This document shows, piece by piece, positions 9,848-19,705 of a stretch of 64,000 nt of DNA (positions within the stretch are counted from its first letter, which is position 1; every line of letters starts with the position of its first letter). The notes below the pieces were generated by a model. It was not told the origin of the DNA, searched no databases, and worked only from the letters and a program-made list of their open reading frames with translations. The position numbers were made by a program, and so were the translations under genes. This DNA comes from Prinsepia uniflora (taxonomy: Eukaryota; Streptophyta; Magnoliopsida; Rosales; Rosaceae), in assembly GCA_032719365.1 (NCBI GenBank), contig CM064861.1, forward strand, positions 75,388,863-75,452,862, in the 5' to 3' direction.

Positions 9848-12800
9848 CTAACAGATCAAACATTTGCTGACAAACTCAGCTATCTCCCTCTTCATCCCTG
9901 GCCACCAATAATAGTCCCGGAGGGTACGGTACATCTTTGTCCCTCCTGGATGCATAGCATAGGCCGAACTGTGGGCCTCGTCTAAAATCTCTCTCCTCAA
10001 CTCTGGTACCGCAGGTACACACAATCTCCCAAGCTTTACTAATGCTCCATCGCCCCTGACGGAGAAATCTTGTCTCTGTCCGGATTCAACCTCGTTCCTG
10101 TAATCACAAAGTATCTGGTCCTGTAGTTGAGCCTCGATGATCCTGTCGACCAACACGGGTCGCACATGAAAGCTAGCCAACAAGGCTCCCTGATCGTCCA
10201 CCCCTAACATAACTCCGCTCTTCCGGAGTTCCACTAGCAAAGGAAGATACACCAATCTCAAATGCGCAACTGATCCCGCCGACTTCCTGCTAAGTGCATC
10301 AGCTACAACATTTGCCTTGCCAGGATGGTACTCGATGGTACAATCATAATCCTTCAACAACTCCAACCATCTCCGCTGTCTCATGTTGAGTTCCTTCTGA
10401 GTGAACAAATGTTTAAGACTCTGGTGATCGGTGAATATTCGGCATGTCACACCGAACAAATGATGTCTCCAGATCTTTAGAGCATGAACCACCGCTGCCA
10501 ATTCCAAATCATGAGTAGGGTAGTTCAACTCGTGCGTCTTCAGCTGCCGGGATGCGTAAGCAATCACTTTTCCATTCTGCATCAATACACAACCCAAACC
10601 CTGCAGCGATGCATCACTATATACCATGAACTCTCCACTGCTGTCTGGTAATGCAAGGACAGGTGCAGTGGTTAATCGGAACTTTAATTCCTGAAAACTC
10701 TGTTCGCACTGCTCGTCCCATACAAACTTCACCCCTTTCCGGGTTAACCGAGTCAATGTTGCGGCAATCTGGGAGAAACCCTCTACGGATCTCCGATAGT
10801 AGCCTGCTAACCCAACAAAACTTCGCACTTCCGTCACCGTGGTCGGTCTTGGCCAATTTGTCACAGCCGCCGTTTTCTGAGGATCCACACTTATCCCCTC
10901 GGGTGATATAATGTGACCTAAGAATCCAATACTATTTAGCCAAAACTGACATTTGCTTAACTTAGCATACAGCTGCTCCTGTCGTAGTTTACCCAATACC
11001 CTTCGTAAGTGTTCCTCATGAGCCCTGACACTCTTGGAATACACCAAGATGTCGTCAATAAACACTATCACAAATTTATCCAAGTATGCTCGAAAGACTC
11101 GATTCATCAAGTCCATGAATGCCGCTGGTGCATTCGTCAGTCCAAAGGGCATCACCAAGGACTCATAATGCCCATACCTCGTTCGAAAAGCTGTTTTCTG
11201 AACATCCCCCTCGGCTATTCTCAGTTGATGGTATCCCGACCTCAGATCTATCTTGGAGAAATATCGCGCTCCTCGTAACTGATCGAACAAATCATCGATC
11301 CTGGGTAAGGGATACTGGTTCCTTACCGTAGCCTTGTTCAACTGCCGATAATCCACACACAACCGTAAACTACCCTCCTTCTTTTTCACGAATAAGACCG
11401 GCGCTCCCCATGGTGATGTACTGGGTCGGATAAACCCTAGATCCACCAATTCCTGTAATTGGATTTTCAATTCCCGTAGCTCCGCTGGTGCCATACGATA
11501 CGATGCTTGTGAAATCGGTCGAGTCCCGGGGAGTAACTCGATCGTAAAGTCGATCTCCCTGGGTGGTGGTAATCCAGGTAAATCTCCTGGAAAGACATCA
11601 GGAAATTCCCGCACAATCGGAATATCCTCAATACGCAAAGATTCATCCGTAGACTCTACCACATAAGCAAGATAACCCTGACACCCCTTCTGTAAGAGTT
11701 TAGTAGCTGTGAGTGCAGATATTACCTTGGGTGATGCGTCTCCACACTCTCCCTGGAATATCACTTCCGGTAATCCTGAACCTCTCAAAGTCAACCGCAT
11801 GTTACTACAGTCGATGAGTGAATTGTACTCCGACAACCAATCAACTCCAAGTATCACATCGAAATCGTGAACATTCATCAGGATTAAGTCTGCCGGAAAT
11901 TCGACTCCCTCAATCTCCACAGGACAAGCTCGTATCTCCTGGTTCACCCGGTAGGTCACACCCATCGGTGTCCCCACTCCCATCTCGTGCTCAAGTGCGG
12001 TCACCTCACGGCCCAACAGACTCGCACAACGCGGTGAAATAAAAGAATGAGTTGCCCCCGAATCCATCAATGCACGAACAACCATGCCATAAATATGTAC
12101 AGTACCTGTCAACACTCCCGGAATGGATCTGGCCTGCTGCTGGGTAACAACATAAACACGAGCCATAGACTCTGCAGGTCGTCCCCGTCCTCTAGCCCCT
12201 CGATCACGGCCACGCACAACACCGCGTGTCCGGCTGCTGTCAGTCTGGGATGCTGTGCTCTGCGCTGGCGCAGTACTGCCGCGAATCAGTGGACACTCAG
12301 AAGCATAGTGCCCCGGCTCCCCACAAGCAAAGCATGTGACCTCCCTAGGTCGACCCGAGTATCCTCCCGGCGAGATGCTCATCGGTGAGTAAGACCGCTG
12401 CCATGCTCCAGAACGCTGTCCAGACCTCTGAGGACTCCTGAACTGACCAGAACGTCCTCGGCTGCCAGAAGACGAAGATCCACCAGAATGTCCTCCCTTC
12501 GAGCCACGACGGCCCGAAAATCCCAAGTGTGGGCGATCACGTCGCCGAGTCTCCCCCTCAGCTCGCTGACGAGCCAGGATACTGTTCTCAACCCTGGTCG
12601 CCGCATCAGTCAGATCCCTCATGGAAACAAAGGGTGTTGCAGTCACCATCGCCTGAATCTCAGGTCGCAAGCCCCACTCAAATCTGCGACATCGGTCTGC
12701 CTCGGTGATCACGAAGTTCTCAGCAAAGCGAGACAACATCAGGAAGGTCTCCTCGTACTCTGCTACAGTCTGATCCCCCTGCCGGAGTTGCAGAAACTCC

Positions 12801-13189
12801 GCCTCACGGGCGTTGCGGAACGACCGTGGATAGAACTGGTTGAGAAACCGCTCTCGGAAGGTCTCCCATGGGATGGTGTGAACAGTCCAGCCGGCCAAAA
12901 CAAGGTTGTGCCACCATCGATAGGCGCTCCCATCCAGTAGGAAAGTCGCCAGTATGACACGCTCCTCCGGAGGACAGTGCATGACCTCGAAAATCCTCTC
13001 CCAGCGGTCAATCCACTGGTGTGCTTCCTCAGGGTCGGTTCCCCCACTGAAGTGCGTAGCACCCAGGCGCTGAGCCCGCTCAATGCTCGCAGTGTCTCCA
13101 TTTCCTCCATTGCCCTCGTCAACACGTGCACGGGGTTCACGTCGGGGAGGCATATCCAACTGTGAAGAGGCAAACAGGTTAAAAGACAT
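9848..13189 (-). CDS. Element A gag-pol polyprotein up to an in-frame TAG
   Basis: 1113 codons from ATG at 13189. A second Met (MPPRREP) at 13153 matches the start seen in element D and may be the true one. The order is gag (about 1-280), a CCHC zinc knuckle CFACGEPGHYASEC (286-299), aspartic protease with MDSGATHSFI (near 375), reverse transcriptase with FIDDILVYS (near 710), RNase H with YSDASLQG (near 858) and TDHQSL, and the integrase zinc finger with its two His and CLIC. The frame ends at TAG where a Gln codon (CAG) is usual after CLIC. All catalytic residues I can see are kept. The product would be cleaved by its own protease into coat, polymerase and integrase parts. Confidence 0.95.
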   Translation of the reverse strand: MSFNLFASSQLDMPPRREPRARVDEGNGGNGDTASIERAQRLGATHFSGGTDPEEAHQWIDRWERIFEVMHCPPEERVILATFLLDGSAYRWWHNLVLAGWTVHTIPWETFRERFLNQFYPRSFRNAREAEFLQLRQGDQTVAEYEETFLMLSRFAENFVITEADRCRRFEWGLRPEIQAMVTATPFVSMRDLTDAATRVENSILARQRAEGETRRRDRPHLGFSGRRGSKGGHSGGSSSSGSRGRSGQFRSPQRSGQRSGAWQRSYSPMSISPGGYSGRPREVTCFACGEPGHYASECPLIRGSTAPAQSTASQTDSSRTRGVVRGRDRGARGRGRPAESMARVYVVTQQQARSIPGVLTGTVHIYGMVVRALMDSGATHSFISPRCASLLGREVTALEHEMGVGTPMGVTYRVNQEIRACPVEIEGVEFPADLILMNVHDFDVILGVDWLSEYNSLIDCSNMRLTLRGSGLPEVIFQGECGDASPKVISALTATKLLQKGCQGYLAYVVESTDESLRIEDIPIVREFPDVFPGDLPGLPPPREIDFTIELLPGTRPISQASYRMAPAELRELKIQLQELVDLGFIRPSTSPWGAPVLFVKKKEGSLRLCVDYRQLNKATVRNQYPLPRIDDLFDQLRGARYFSKIDLRSGYHQLRIAEGDVQKTAFRTRYGHYESLVMPFGLTNAPAAFMDLMNRVFRAYLDKFVIVFIDDILVYSKSVRAHEEHLRRVLGKLRQEQLYAKLSKCQFWLNSIGFLGHIISPEGISVDPQKTAAVTNWPRPTTVTEVRSFVGLAGYYRRSVEGFSQIAATLTRLTRKGVKFVWDEQCEQSFQELKFRLTTAPVLALPDSSGEFMVYSDASLQGLGCVLMQNGKVIAYASRQLKTHELNYPTHDLELAAVVHALKIWRHHLFGVTCRIFTDHQSLKHLFTQKELNMRQRRWLELLKDYDCTIEYHPGKANVVADALSRKSAGSVAHLRLVYLPLLVELRKSGVMLGVDDQGALLASFHVRPVLVDRIIEAQLQDQILCDYRNEVESGQRQDFSVRGDGALVKLGRLCVPAVPELRREILDEAHSSAYAMHPGGTKMYRTLRDYYWWPGMKREIAEFVSKCLIC

Positions 13190-13250
13190 CGAAAGCGACC
13201 ATGTACAAAGTACAAACCGCTAACCTAGTACTCTGACTACTAATCCTAAT

Positions 13251-13262
13251 GCTCTGATACCA
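13251..13262 (-). other. tRNA-Met primer-binding site of element A
   Basis: The minus strand reads TGGTATCAGAGC three bases inside the 5' LTR end. It is complementary to the 3' end of initiator tRNA-Met, the usual primer of Tekay and many other plant LTR elements. Confidence 0.9.
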
Positions 13263-13265
13263 AGC

Positions 13266-15896
13266 TGACAGGACCCGTCCCAATCCCACCTGGGACCACC
13301 CGGGGACGTGACCCGCTCCCGTCTGACAATGACTCTAAACATACCAAAAGTACCCTTAAATAAAAACCGAAGACTCACATAGATAGATAATGTACAAACA
13401 CAGTGTTTTAAGTGATACTGTCAGACAAGGGAAAGTAAAATACAACATGCGAGCACACTAGTCAGAGTACATTTATTCGGTGCTCGACTTACCCACAAGT
13501 GGGTGTACAGGTGCACAGCTAGGCAAACTAAACCTCTGCCTCCTCCTCCGGATCCTCCTCCTCTATTGCCGTGTCAGGGTCTGGAGGGGTCAGTAAAACA
13601 AGGGTGAGTGGGCCAAAAATAACAGTTTAGAAATCAATTTAATAATAAAATAATCATAAGGTTTTTACCCCTCCGTTTTCCAAATCTTCCATGCAGTGAA
13701 AACATAATATTACAATGACATCATAATGAATGAACCACAATAATAATCGTAAGGTGAAACTAACATATCAGTGCACTGTAAAAACCCAACCCAAATGATG
13801 TCACGGTTCTAAGGCTACGCGTTGCCACTCAGGGTCTCACACCCGAGACTCTCTAGGTACATCAGCTCCCGGTATCCCGGTCACTGCCCGAGGTATATGA
13901 ACATGCCTTCCTGAGAGTAAGCAGCCCAACGGGGGTCAACTCCACTCAGTCAGAGCCCCGTGACTACTCCAGGGTCCACCCAGGCCAACGACCCTCCCTG
14001 GAGGAGACAATATACACAGGTAGGAAAGTACAGTACAATAATAGTATAGTTTACCCTATGTCCCCCGGACATCCCAACAAAATCCACATATAATCCAGAC
14101 GGGTCTCATGCCCAAAACATTGTAATAACATATATAAACAGTTCATAAGACTCATCAGTGGAAATAGTAAACAGTTTATGCATGCAAGCCTTTTATAAAT
14201 CAAACAGCCCACTCACACTCGGTCCTTGCTGCTCAACGATCTCTATAAACCTGTATTAGTACTCCTGAGGGTTACTTAAGGACCCTACAATATCAATACC
14301 AAGACCCTAGAATAGATCCGCCTCAAAAACGCATCCCGGGCACTATTCCCGGTGCTTCAAACCCCATTTTGACTAACATAACGATCTCCGATCGACACGA
14401 AACCACCTCCATTGGATCCGTATCGTCGAAACCTTGAAAATGGTATCGGCCCACCAAAATTACTGTTCACACGCGCCCCCACGCGCCTGGTCAACGCGTG
14501 GGTCAACGCTGCTACAGTACCGCTGACGTCAGCAGTGACGTCATGCTGACGTCAGCATGACATCATCACTGACACTTGTCAGGTGACACGTGGCACGTTC
14601 TGATTGGTCCCTGGTCTGACAACATCTGACAGGATGACGTTATCATGACGTCAGAAGTGACGTCAGCATGATGATGTCATCATGCTGCAGTACCGGGTCG
14701 ACCCGTTTGACTGGAACCGGGTCGCCGTCGACCCACGGTTTGACCCGATTCCACCACACGATTCCGGCCACCATTTTCGACGGGGTTGATCCCTATGTGA
14801 TCGTCTAGGTCTGTCCTATGGTTCTACAACCTCAAAACAAGAAGAAAGTGGAAGAAAACTCACCAGAATATCTCTGAAACTCACGGTCACGGTCCGGTTG
14901 TCGTCTCCGGTGATCCACGGCGTCTCCGTCGTCCAACCCGGTCCCAAACGACTCGTCTCTCACCCTAGGACATGTCTATCACCTAACAATCAATTTCTAA
15001 GCATTAAACACGATCGGGTCGAACAGGGAAGGAAAACGGGCTTGTCGGGTTTTGGGTCTTACCGCCACCGTCACGCCGCCGTAGCCCTCGCCGTCGTCCA
15101 GTTAGGCTCCTAGGATCCCCACGGTGCAGACTGGAGCTCCTCCCGCGTCGAGGTGAGGTGGTGATCGAGGTTTGCTTCCTGGACCCGTTTCCTTGAGGTT
15201 TTCTGGTCGTGTTTTGCACGGTGGTTTCGGGGCTGGGAAATGGGGTGGTGGCTGCCGGTGATGCTCGGTGATGGTTAGTGGATGTTGGTGGTGCTGCTGG
15301 TGGTTGGCTGGTGCAATGAGGGTGGCTGGTTCGATCGCCTGGTTTGAGAGAAAATGGGAAGAGAAGCACGGGTGTGTGAGGGGAGCTGAATGTGTTTGTG
15401 TGTTTGTAAGAAAAGCAGGGAGGTGAGATCGTGCATGAAGCAGAAAAATCAGACAAAATGAAGGGTCAAGATTCATTTGAGCAGCAGATCCAAAGGCTAG
15501 GAACAACTGGAGGGAAAAATAATGAATATTAAAATGGATTAAATAGTATTAGTTGCTTTATGGGAATAGTGTGGCCTTGGATGGGTGACACTTGTCACCA
15601 ATCCACCGGTTTGATTTAAATATTAATTTGGCACGGATTCCCGTAATTAATTAATATTGTATTCCGTTGTTCTCGGTTCGTAAATTCCGCTAAAACGCTT
15701 CCTTGACCATAACTTCTTCATACGAACTCCGATTTCGGCGTGCCGCCTGTCTACGGATTCGTGACGTCCCGACCTACGTCATAGTCATGGGTCAAAGTCC
15801 GAATTATTTCCCGAGAAAAAGTCAAAGTTTTCCCCCCCCAAGGGTAAAACAGTCTTTTTACATTAAAATATTATTATTTTGGTTCGGGTCGTTACA
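13266..15896 (-). repeat. 5' LTR of element A
   Basis: 2631 bp and nearly identical to 6059-8690. The TGACGTCA array is present at 14524-14679, but only five of eight sites are perfect. The other three read TGACATCA, TGACGTTA and TGATGTCA. Confidence 0.95.
14524..14679. promoter_or_regulatory. TGACGTCA array in the 5' LTR, partly decayed
   Basis: Perfect sites start at 14524, 14536, 14547, 14646 and 14658. Three others carry single transitions at 14558, 14634 and 14672, two of them within the CpG. The spacing matches the array in the 3' LTR. Confidence 0.75.
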
Positions 15897-16440
15897 CTGT
15901 GATTGCTGTAAACTAGATGAGCAAGTGTTGTCTTCCCCATCCCTCCAATTGCAACAATCGGAATAACTGAAAGTTGAGGACCACCGTTGGATGATGATAG
16001 TAACATCTCAACAATCTTCTCCACATCGTCTTCTCTACCATAAACCACATATCCATCAACGTAGGGTCCAGTTTCACGTTTCTCCATGTTATCAGACACC
16101 TTAAAGGTGCATCCTTGCTTGAATTGGAAAGTACACATTTGTTTGCTGAGTTCGTCCAAACTTTCCTGAATCTCTTTCAGCTTACGCGAAGTTTTGAAGT
16201 AGAATGGCATGGATTCAATCCTTAAGCTAGTCTTTCATACTTTATATGTTGTCCGATCTCGAATCTATCTCAGTCACACATCAATCCGCTCCTTGGTGTT
16301 CCTAATTCGAGGTAACATTGCAGCATCTGGTTTGTAAAGACCTTCATCTTTCATCAACTGTCTTCTCAGAGCTAGTGTGGAAATTTCATCCAGCAGGTCA
16401 TTATCTTCGTAGTTAAGGGTTAATCCCTCTATTAAGCAGG
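15897..16440 (-). pseudogene. NB-ARC (NLR) resistance-gene fragment, 5' half
   Basis: The minus strand shows part of the N-terminal helical domain (LLDEISTLALRRQLM, near 16400-16340), then after a stop the segment KLKEIQESLDELSKQM, the pre-NB motif VYGREDDVEKIVEMLL, and the P-loop VAIGGMGKTTLAHLVYS (15970-15905). The frame runs straight into element A at 15897 and resumes at 6058, so the pieces were one fragment before insertion. The class is CNL by these motifs. Stops in the N-terminal part and the missing LRR make it a pseudogene. Confidence 0.88.
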
Positions 16441-17189
16441 CCTAACCTGGCCTTGCATGTTCAATTTCACTATATACTTTCTTAAATTTTGATGTTCGTG
16501 GATCCATTGGAAAACCCCTTTGGGTTTCTTTTACTTATGTCCACTTGTTCGAAGGTTTTTCATTCCTGTTTAGCATTTCGAAGTTTTCTTTGTTGCCACT
16601 TTAACAAGGCAATTAATTTTTCTTTCCGCACGGAAAATGGTTAAGTCAGAGTTATTAAGTTACAATCAAGCGAAGAAATAAGAAGATGCTGCTGAAATAC
16701 AACATTGGGCATTTAGGAAAATGAAAATGAAAATCAATGAAAATCAAAATCAATGAAAATCAAAATGAATGAAAATCAATATCAAAATGAATGAAAATCA
16801 AAATGAAAATGAATGAAAATGAAAATAAAAAACAGAAGGGTCAACAAAAATGCATTGGGCATTTTCCTAAAAATGCATTGGGCATTTTCCTAAATGAAAA
16901 TGAATATTGATTTATAATACATATCAATTTCGGATTCGATTCTCGTAAAGACTTAAGCCTTCCTAATATTGTTGCACCAAAACATCTTTACTAATTCATA
17001 ATACAAATCAAGAATTGAATTGAGGTGTCCAATTCCTCAAATTAGTACTTCAATTTCTGATATTTCTGATATCCTATGGCCTAATTGGTGACAATAGAGT
17101 AATTTGTGATCGGAATCCAACTTCTTGCTTTGATTCCAATTAAGAATTAGTAAAAATGTCAGTGATACATTTTCAATTTTGCAAAATAT
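16441..17189. other. Interior of the Mutator-like element, no gene recognised
   Basis: AT-rich. It contains a purine-rich low-complexity run built on AATGAAAATCAAAATGAATG (about 16719-16830), and copies of GCATTGGGCATTT near 16707, 16852 and 16877. No protein-like frame was recognised. Confidence 0.5.
16707..16830. repeat. AATGAAAATC-type low-complexity tract
   Basis: Irregular repeats of AAAATCAATG and AAAATGAATG follow the block GCATTTAGGAAAATGAAAATG. The same block and start of the tract recur at 17631-17670. Confidence 0.6.
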
Positions 17190-17641
17190 GTCAAATTGTG
17201 AATTACGAAATTGAAGTAATGGTACCTTTGTAATTGGACAGGAAGTGGGCACTGAAGTAGAGGGATTCCAGTTTAGGTTTCCTCCGCCGCTAGTTGTGTC
17301 CGTTGAGGCGTTTCCGGCAGCTTCTCTTCACCTCATCAAACTCCAGCAAAGAATGGAATCTACAATACTCCGAAATCAAATGTAAACATATTCGAGAAAA
17401 TTCAAAGTCGAATGTAAAAAAAAAGTGAAATTAATCAAATTGATTATTACAAATATGGACAAACCAACCTGCTACACTGCTGGCAGAATCGTTTCTGCTC
17501 ACGATGGAGGACGACAACCGACGTCTTGGAGTGGAGCTCACAGACTCTATGGCGGCGGTGATACTCCCGGCACCGGCTGAGGTCCGCCTTGCAACCGTCA
17601 ACCAAGCATGGGCATTTAGTTAACGGAAATGCATTGGGCAT
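17190..17641 (-). pseudogene. SBP-box (SPL) transcription-factor fragment, two exons with intron
   Basis: Exon 1 (about 17625-17469, minus strand) encodes the first SBP zinc structure (CLVDGCKADL, YHRRHRVCELH, KRFCQQCSR). A GT...AG intron follows at about 17468-17360. Exon 2 from 17359 resumes exactly at the codon for SRFH and gives LLEFDEVKRSCRKRLNGHN, then TAG, RRRKP, then a segment resembling the region after the domain (FLSNYKG) with a frameshift to LLQFRNSQ. The intron sits at the conserved SBP intron position. SPL proteins bind GTAC cores and control phase change and flowering. Here the start and end of the gene are absent and a stop lies in the nuclear-localisation region, so it is a captured, dead fragment. 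Confidence 0.88.
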
Positions 17642-18077
17642 TTAGGAAAATGAAAATGAAAATGAAAATCAAGAAACATAAGGGTCAACAGAAACGCATT
17701 AGGCATTCAGCTATAACCTATAATAAAAAAACAGCATGGGCAATACAAAGCCATAGAACCAGTGCAATCATCCAAAACAACATAGAGAAACACGTTCCCC
17801 AAACAGAAATGCAGCAAATAAATACCTTATATGCAGGGGAATTAGAATTGAAATGGTTGGTGTGTTGTGCTAGTGGATTGAAATTGAGATCAGAAGGTCA
17901 ACGGCTATACAATCAGGGGGCGACTCAAAGAGAGACAAAGAGAACTGCTTGTCATGGCGAGGAATCACCTTCAGACGAGGAATCACCTTGGCACTTGGGC
18001 ACCGAGGAATCACTGTCAGACGAAATTGCAGCAACACTTAGTGTGGCGAGGAATCACCTTCAGACGCTTGGGCACCG
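17642..18077. other. Interior of the Mutator-like element with short direct repeats
   Basis: The unit CGAGGAATCACCTTCAGACG and partial copies recur at about 17957-18075, with the companion CTTGGGCACCGA. A long plus-strand open frame crosses this stretch and the right arm but has no recognisable domain. I see no gene here. Confidence 0.45.
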
Positions 18078-18395
18078 ATTTAGGGCTAATGAAATCATAA
18101 TTGGGGAGGAAATTGGATCTGATTTCATGGGGGACAATTATGCCCGCACCGATCTCTGCACCGATCTCTTCAGTTTTCCTCTCTGCAGCAACGCCCGCAC
18201 AAGGAAATTGCCCCTTCAATTATCCCATTTTGAGGACAATTATGCCCCTGCAAATAAAGGACCAGCGTGAAAATTGACGACCAGGGGGCATTTTGAAACT
18301 GAAACCATGTTCAGGGGGCAATTTGGGTCAGAATCATGTTCAGGGTGGATTTTGAGACTACGCTCAATGTTCAGGGGGCATTTTGCTTTAATCTA
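18078..18395. repeat. Right inverted arm of the Mutator-like element
   Basis: Inverted copy of 4649-5009 up to 18321, then 74 more bases rich in the sub-motif GTTCAGGG(G/T)G(C/G)ATTTTG, repeated to about 18383. The element end is set near 18395, where similarity to this motif stops; the exact end is uncertain. Confidence 0.65.
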
Positions 18396-18936
18396 TAGTT
18401 TAAGCATCAAATAAGTAGTGGCACAAGTCCCTAAGCATATGACCAACATAGCTCTCCATAATATTGCAATAATATGCATTATATCTTAATAAAGTCTATT
18501 CAAATATGTAAATATATTTCATGTATCTAAATCCATACTTTTTTACTTGTTTATATTCCTTATAGTCCCTTAATTGAGTTTACTTAACTTCCATATTAAC
18601 AAGTCAATGTCAACCACGATAACGAAGTAACAGAAGAAATTTATTTAAGTGTACTTTCTTGCATATTAAATGTTACAAATTTATTTTCATAATTAAATTT
18701 CTAATTATTACTTATTCAAATTTCTAAAGGAGACGCATGCAGACATGGATCATATACATGGTGAGTTGTGGTAGCATCAACTCGCTGTCATGTTGGAGCA
18801 GTAGCTACTGAATCCTACTAGGTCGGTGGAGATCCTAAACAATAAGCTATGGAGGCATTCATGGTCGATCATTGGTGGGTAAGAGGCGCGATGGTTTGGG
18901 ATATTGGGAGTGGCTCTTCGAGTTCTTCTTAGGAAG
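18396..18936. other. AT-rich spacer
   Basis: No gene, RNA or repeat structure was recognised. Confidence 0.5.
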
Positions 18937-19535
18937 TGTGGGACCCAAAATCACCCGAATATTATCGATGTGCCATGTGGCCCATAATACCTAAAATGTT
19001 CAAATTGTCTCTAACAATGATACTAATGACTTACAAACACGCGCACATTAAATAATCTATTTACCAGCTAAATACATTATTTAATCGGGTTAAAAGTCCT
19101 CGTAGTATTAATACTCTCCCTGAGAGTTAATTGACGTTATTCCTAATAATGGACAATAAATATTAATATTAAATTGTTATCATTATCATCATAATGAGAA
19201 ATTATTATAATTATTAAATAATATATTATTTATTAATTACAAATTTAACCGACCAATTAGAACGCTCCGAAACTCCCAAGGTTTTCCTATAAATAGCGGA
19301 GCTAATTTCATTTCCAAGGTTTTCCTATAAATAGCGGAGCTAATTTCATTTCCAAGGTAATCCGGTTCAACGCTACTTAAACTTTTAAGATTTCTCTTTC
19401 AAATCTGACTTAAGCATTGGAGCGTTCTTGGTCGAACAACCCCCGGGGTCTCGATCTTGAATGAACGATAGCTTACTGTTTGTTGTTTGCAGGGATCTTG
19501 CAGACTTTTGAGTTTAAAAGACGAATTTTGCTTCA
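18937..19535 (+). repeat. 5' LTR of the Tat-like remnant
   Basis: About 599 bp, TG...CA. It carries TATA boxes (CCTATAAATAG) within a duplicated 38-bp unit. Confidence 0.6.
19276..19351 (+). promoter_or_regulatory. Duplicated TATA-box segment (2 x 38 bp)
   Basis: Two consecutive 38-bp copies, 19276-19313 and 19314-19351, each hold CCTATAAATAGCGGAGC. The start of a third follows (CCAAGGT). This gives two identical TATA boxes 38 bp apart. Confidence 0.85.
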
Positions 19536-19705
19536 ATAATTGGTGCTTTCATTGAGAGCTGATTGAGAAATATTCAAGAAGAGCTCTCACGATCGTTCAT
19601 CGTTCATCTTACCTAGTCCATCGTTCATCCAACGTTGTATGAATATCTTGAACGTTGTTCATCATTCGACAAAACAATTTTTCGTTCAAGATTCTCTGAT
19701 TCAGC

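Larger units (their letters stand above)
6059..15896 (-). mobile_element. Tekay/Del-type chromovirus (element A), nearly intact
   Basis: A complete 9.84-kb element: LTRs 6059-8690 and 13266-15896, gag-pol on the minus strand, tRNA-Met primer site beside the right LTR and a purine tract beside the left LTR. Target duplication CTGTG is at 6054-6058 and 15897-15901. The C-terminal chromodomain-like segment, long LTRs and tRNA-Met priming fit the Tekay/Del lineage. The LTRs differ at only a few tens of positions by eye over 2.63 kb, so the insertion is recent. It splits the NB-ARC pseudogene. Confidence 0.95.
4649..18395. mobile_element. Mutator-like (Pack-MULE-like) element with captured gene pieces, disrupted
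   Basis: The left arm 4649-5009 and right arm 18078-18321 are inverted copies: both read, towards the interior, TTGCCCCCTGAACA..., the TCGTCAATT block, GCAGAGAGGAAAACTGAAGAG and GATTTCATTAGCCCTAAAT. The right arm has 74 further terminal bases (18322-18395), whose left counterpart was cut off by the Athila insertion. Between the arms are an unidentified exon-like piece, an NB-ARC fragment and an SBP-box fragment, and no transposase. Long inverted arms around gene fragments fit a Pack-MULE. The terminal duplication cannot be checked because the left end is missing, so the superfamily call is an inference. Confidence 0.65.

Noticed and set aside
8673..13165. Many plus-strand open frames of 60-150 codons opposite element A gag-pol
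   Set aside because: They are antisense shadows of the minus-strand polyprotein and have no protein-like motifs.
13251..13262. tRNA-Met-like sequence as a tRNA gene
   Set aside because: Only the 12-base primer complement is present next to an LTR; there is no cloverleaf.
17629..18270. 213-codon plus-strand frame across the right part of the Mutator-like element
   Set aside because: It contains short direct repeats and part of the inverted arm, no domain and no known codon pattern. It is probably chance.
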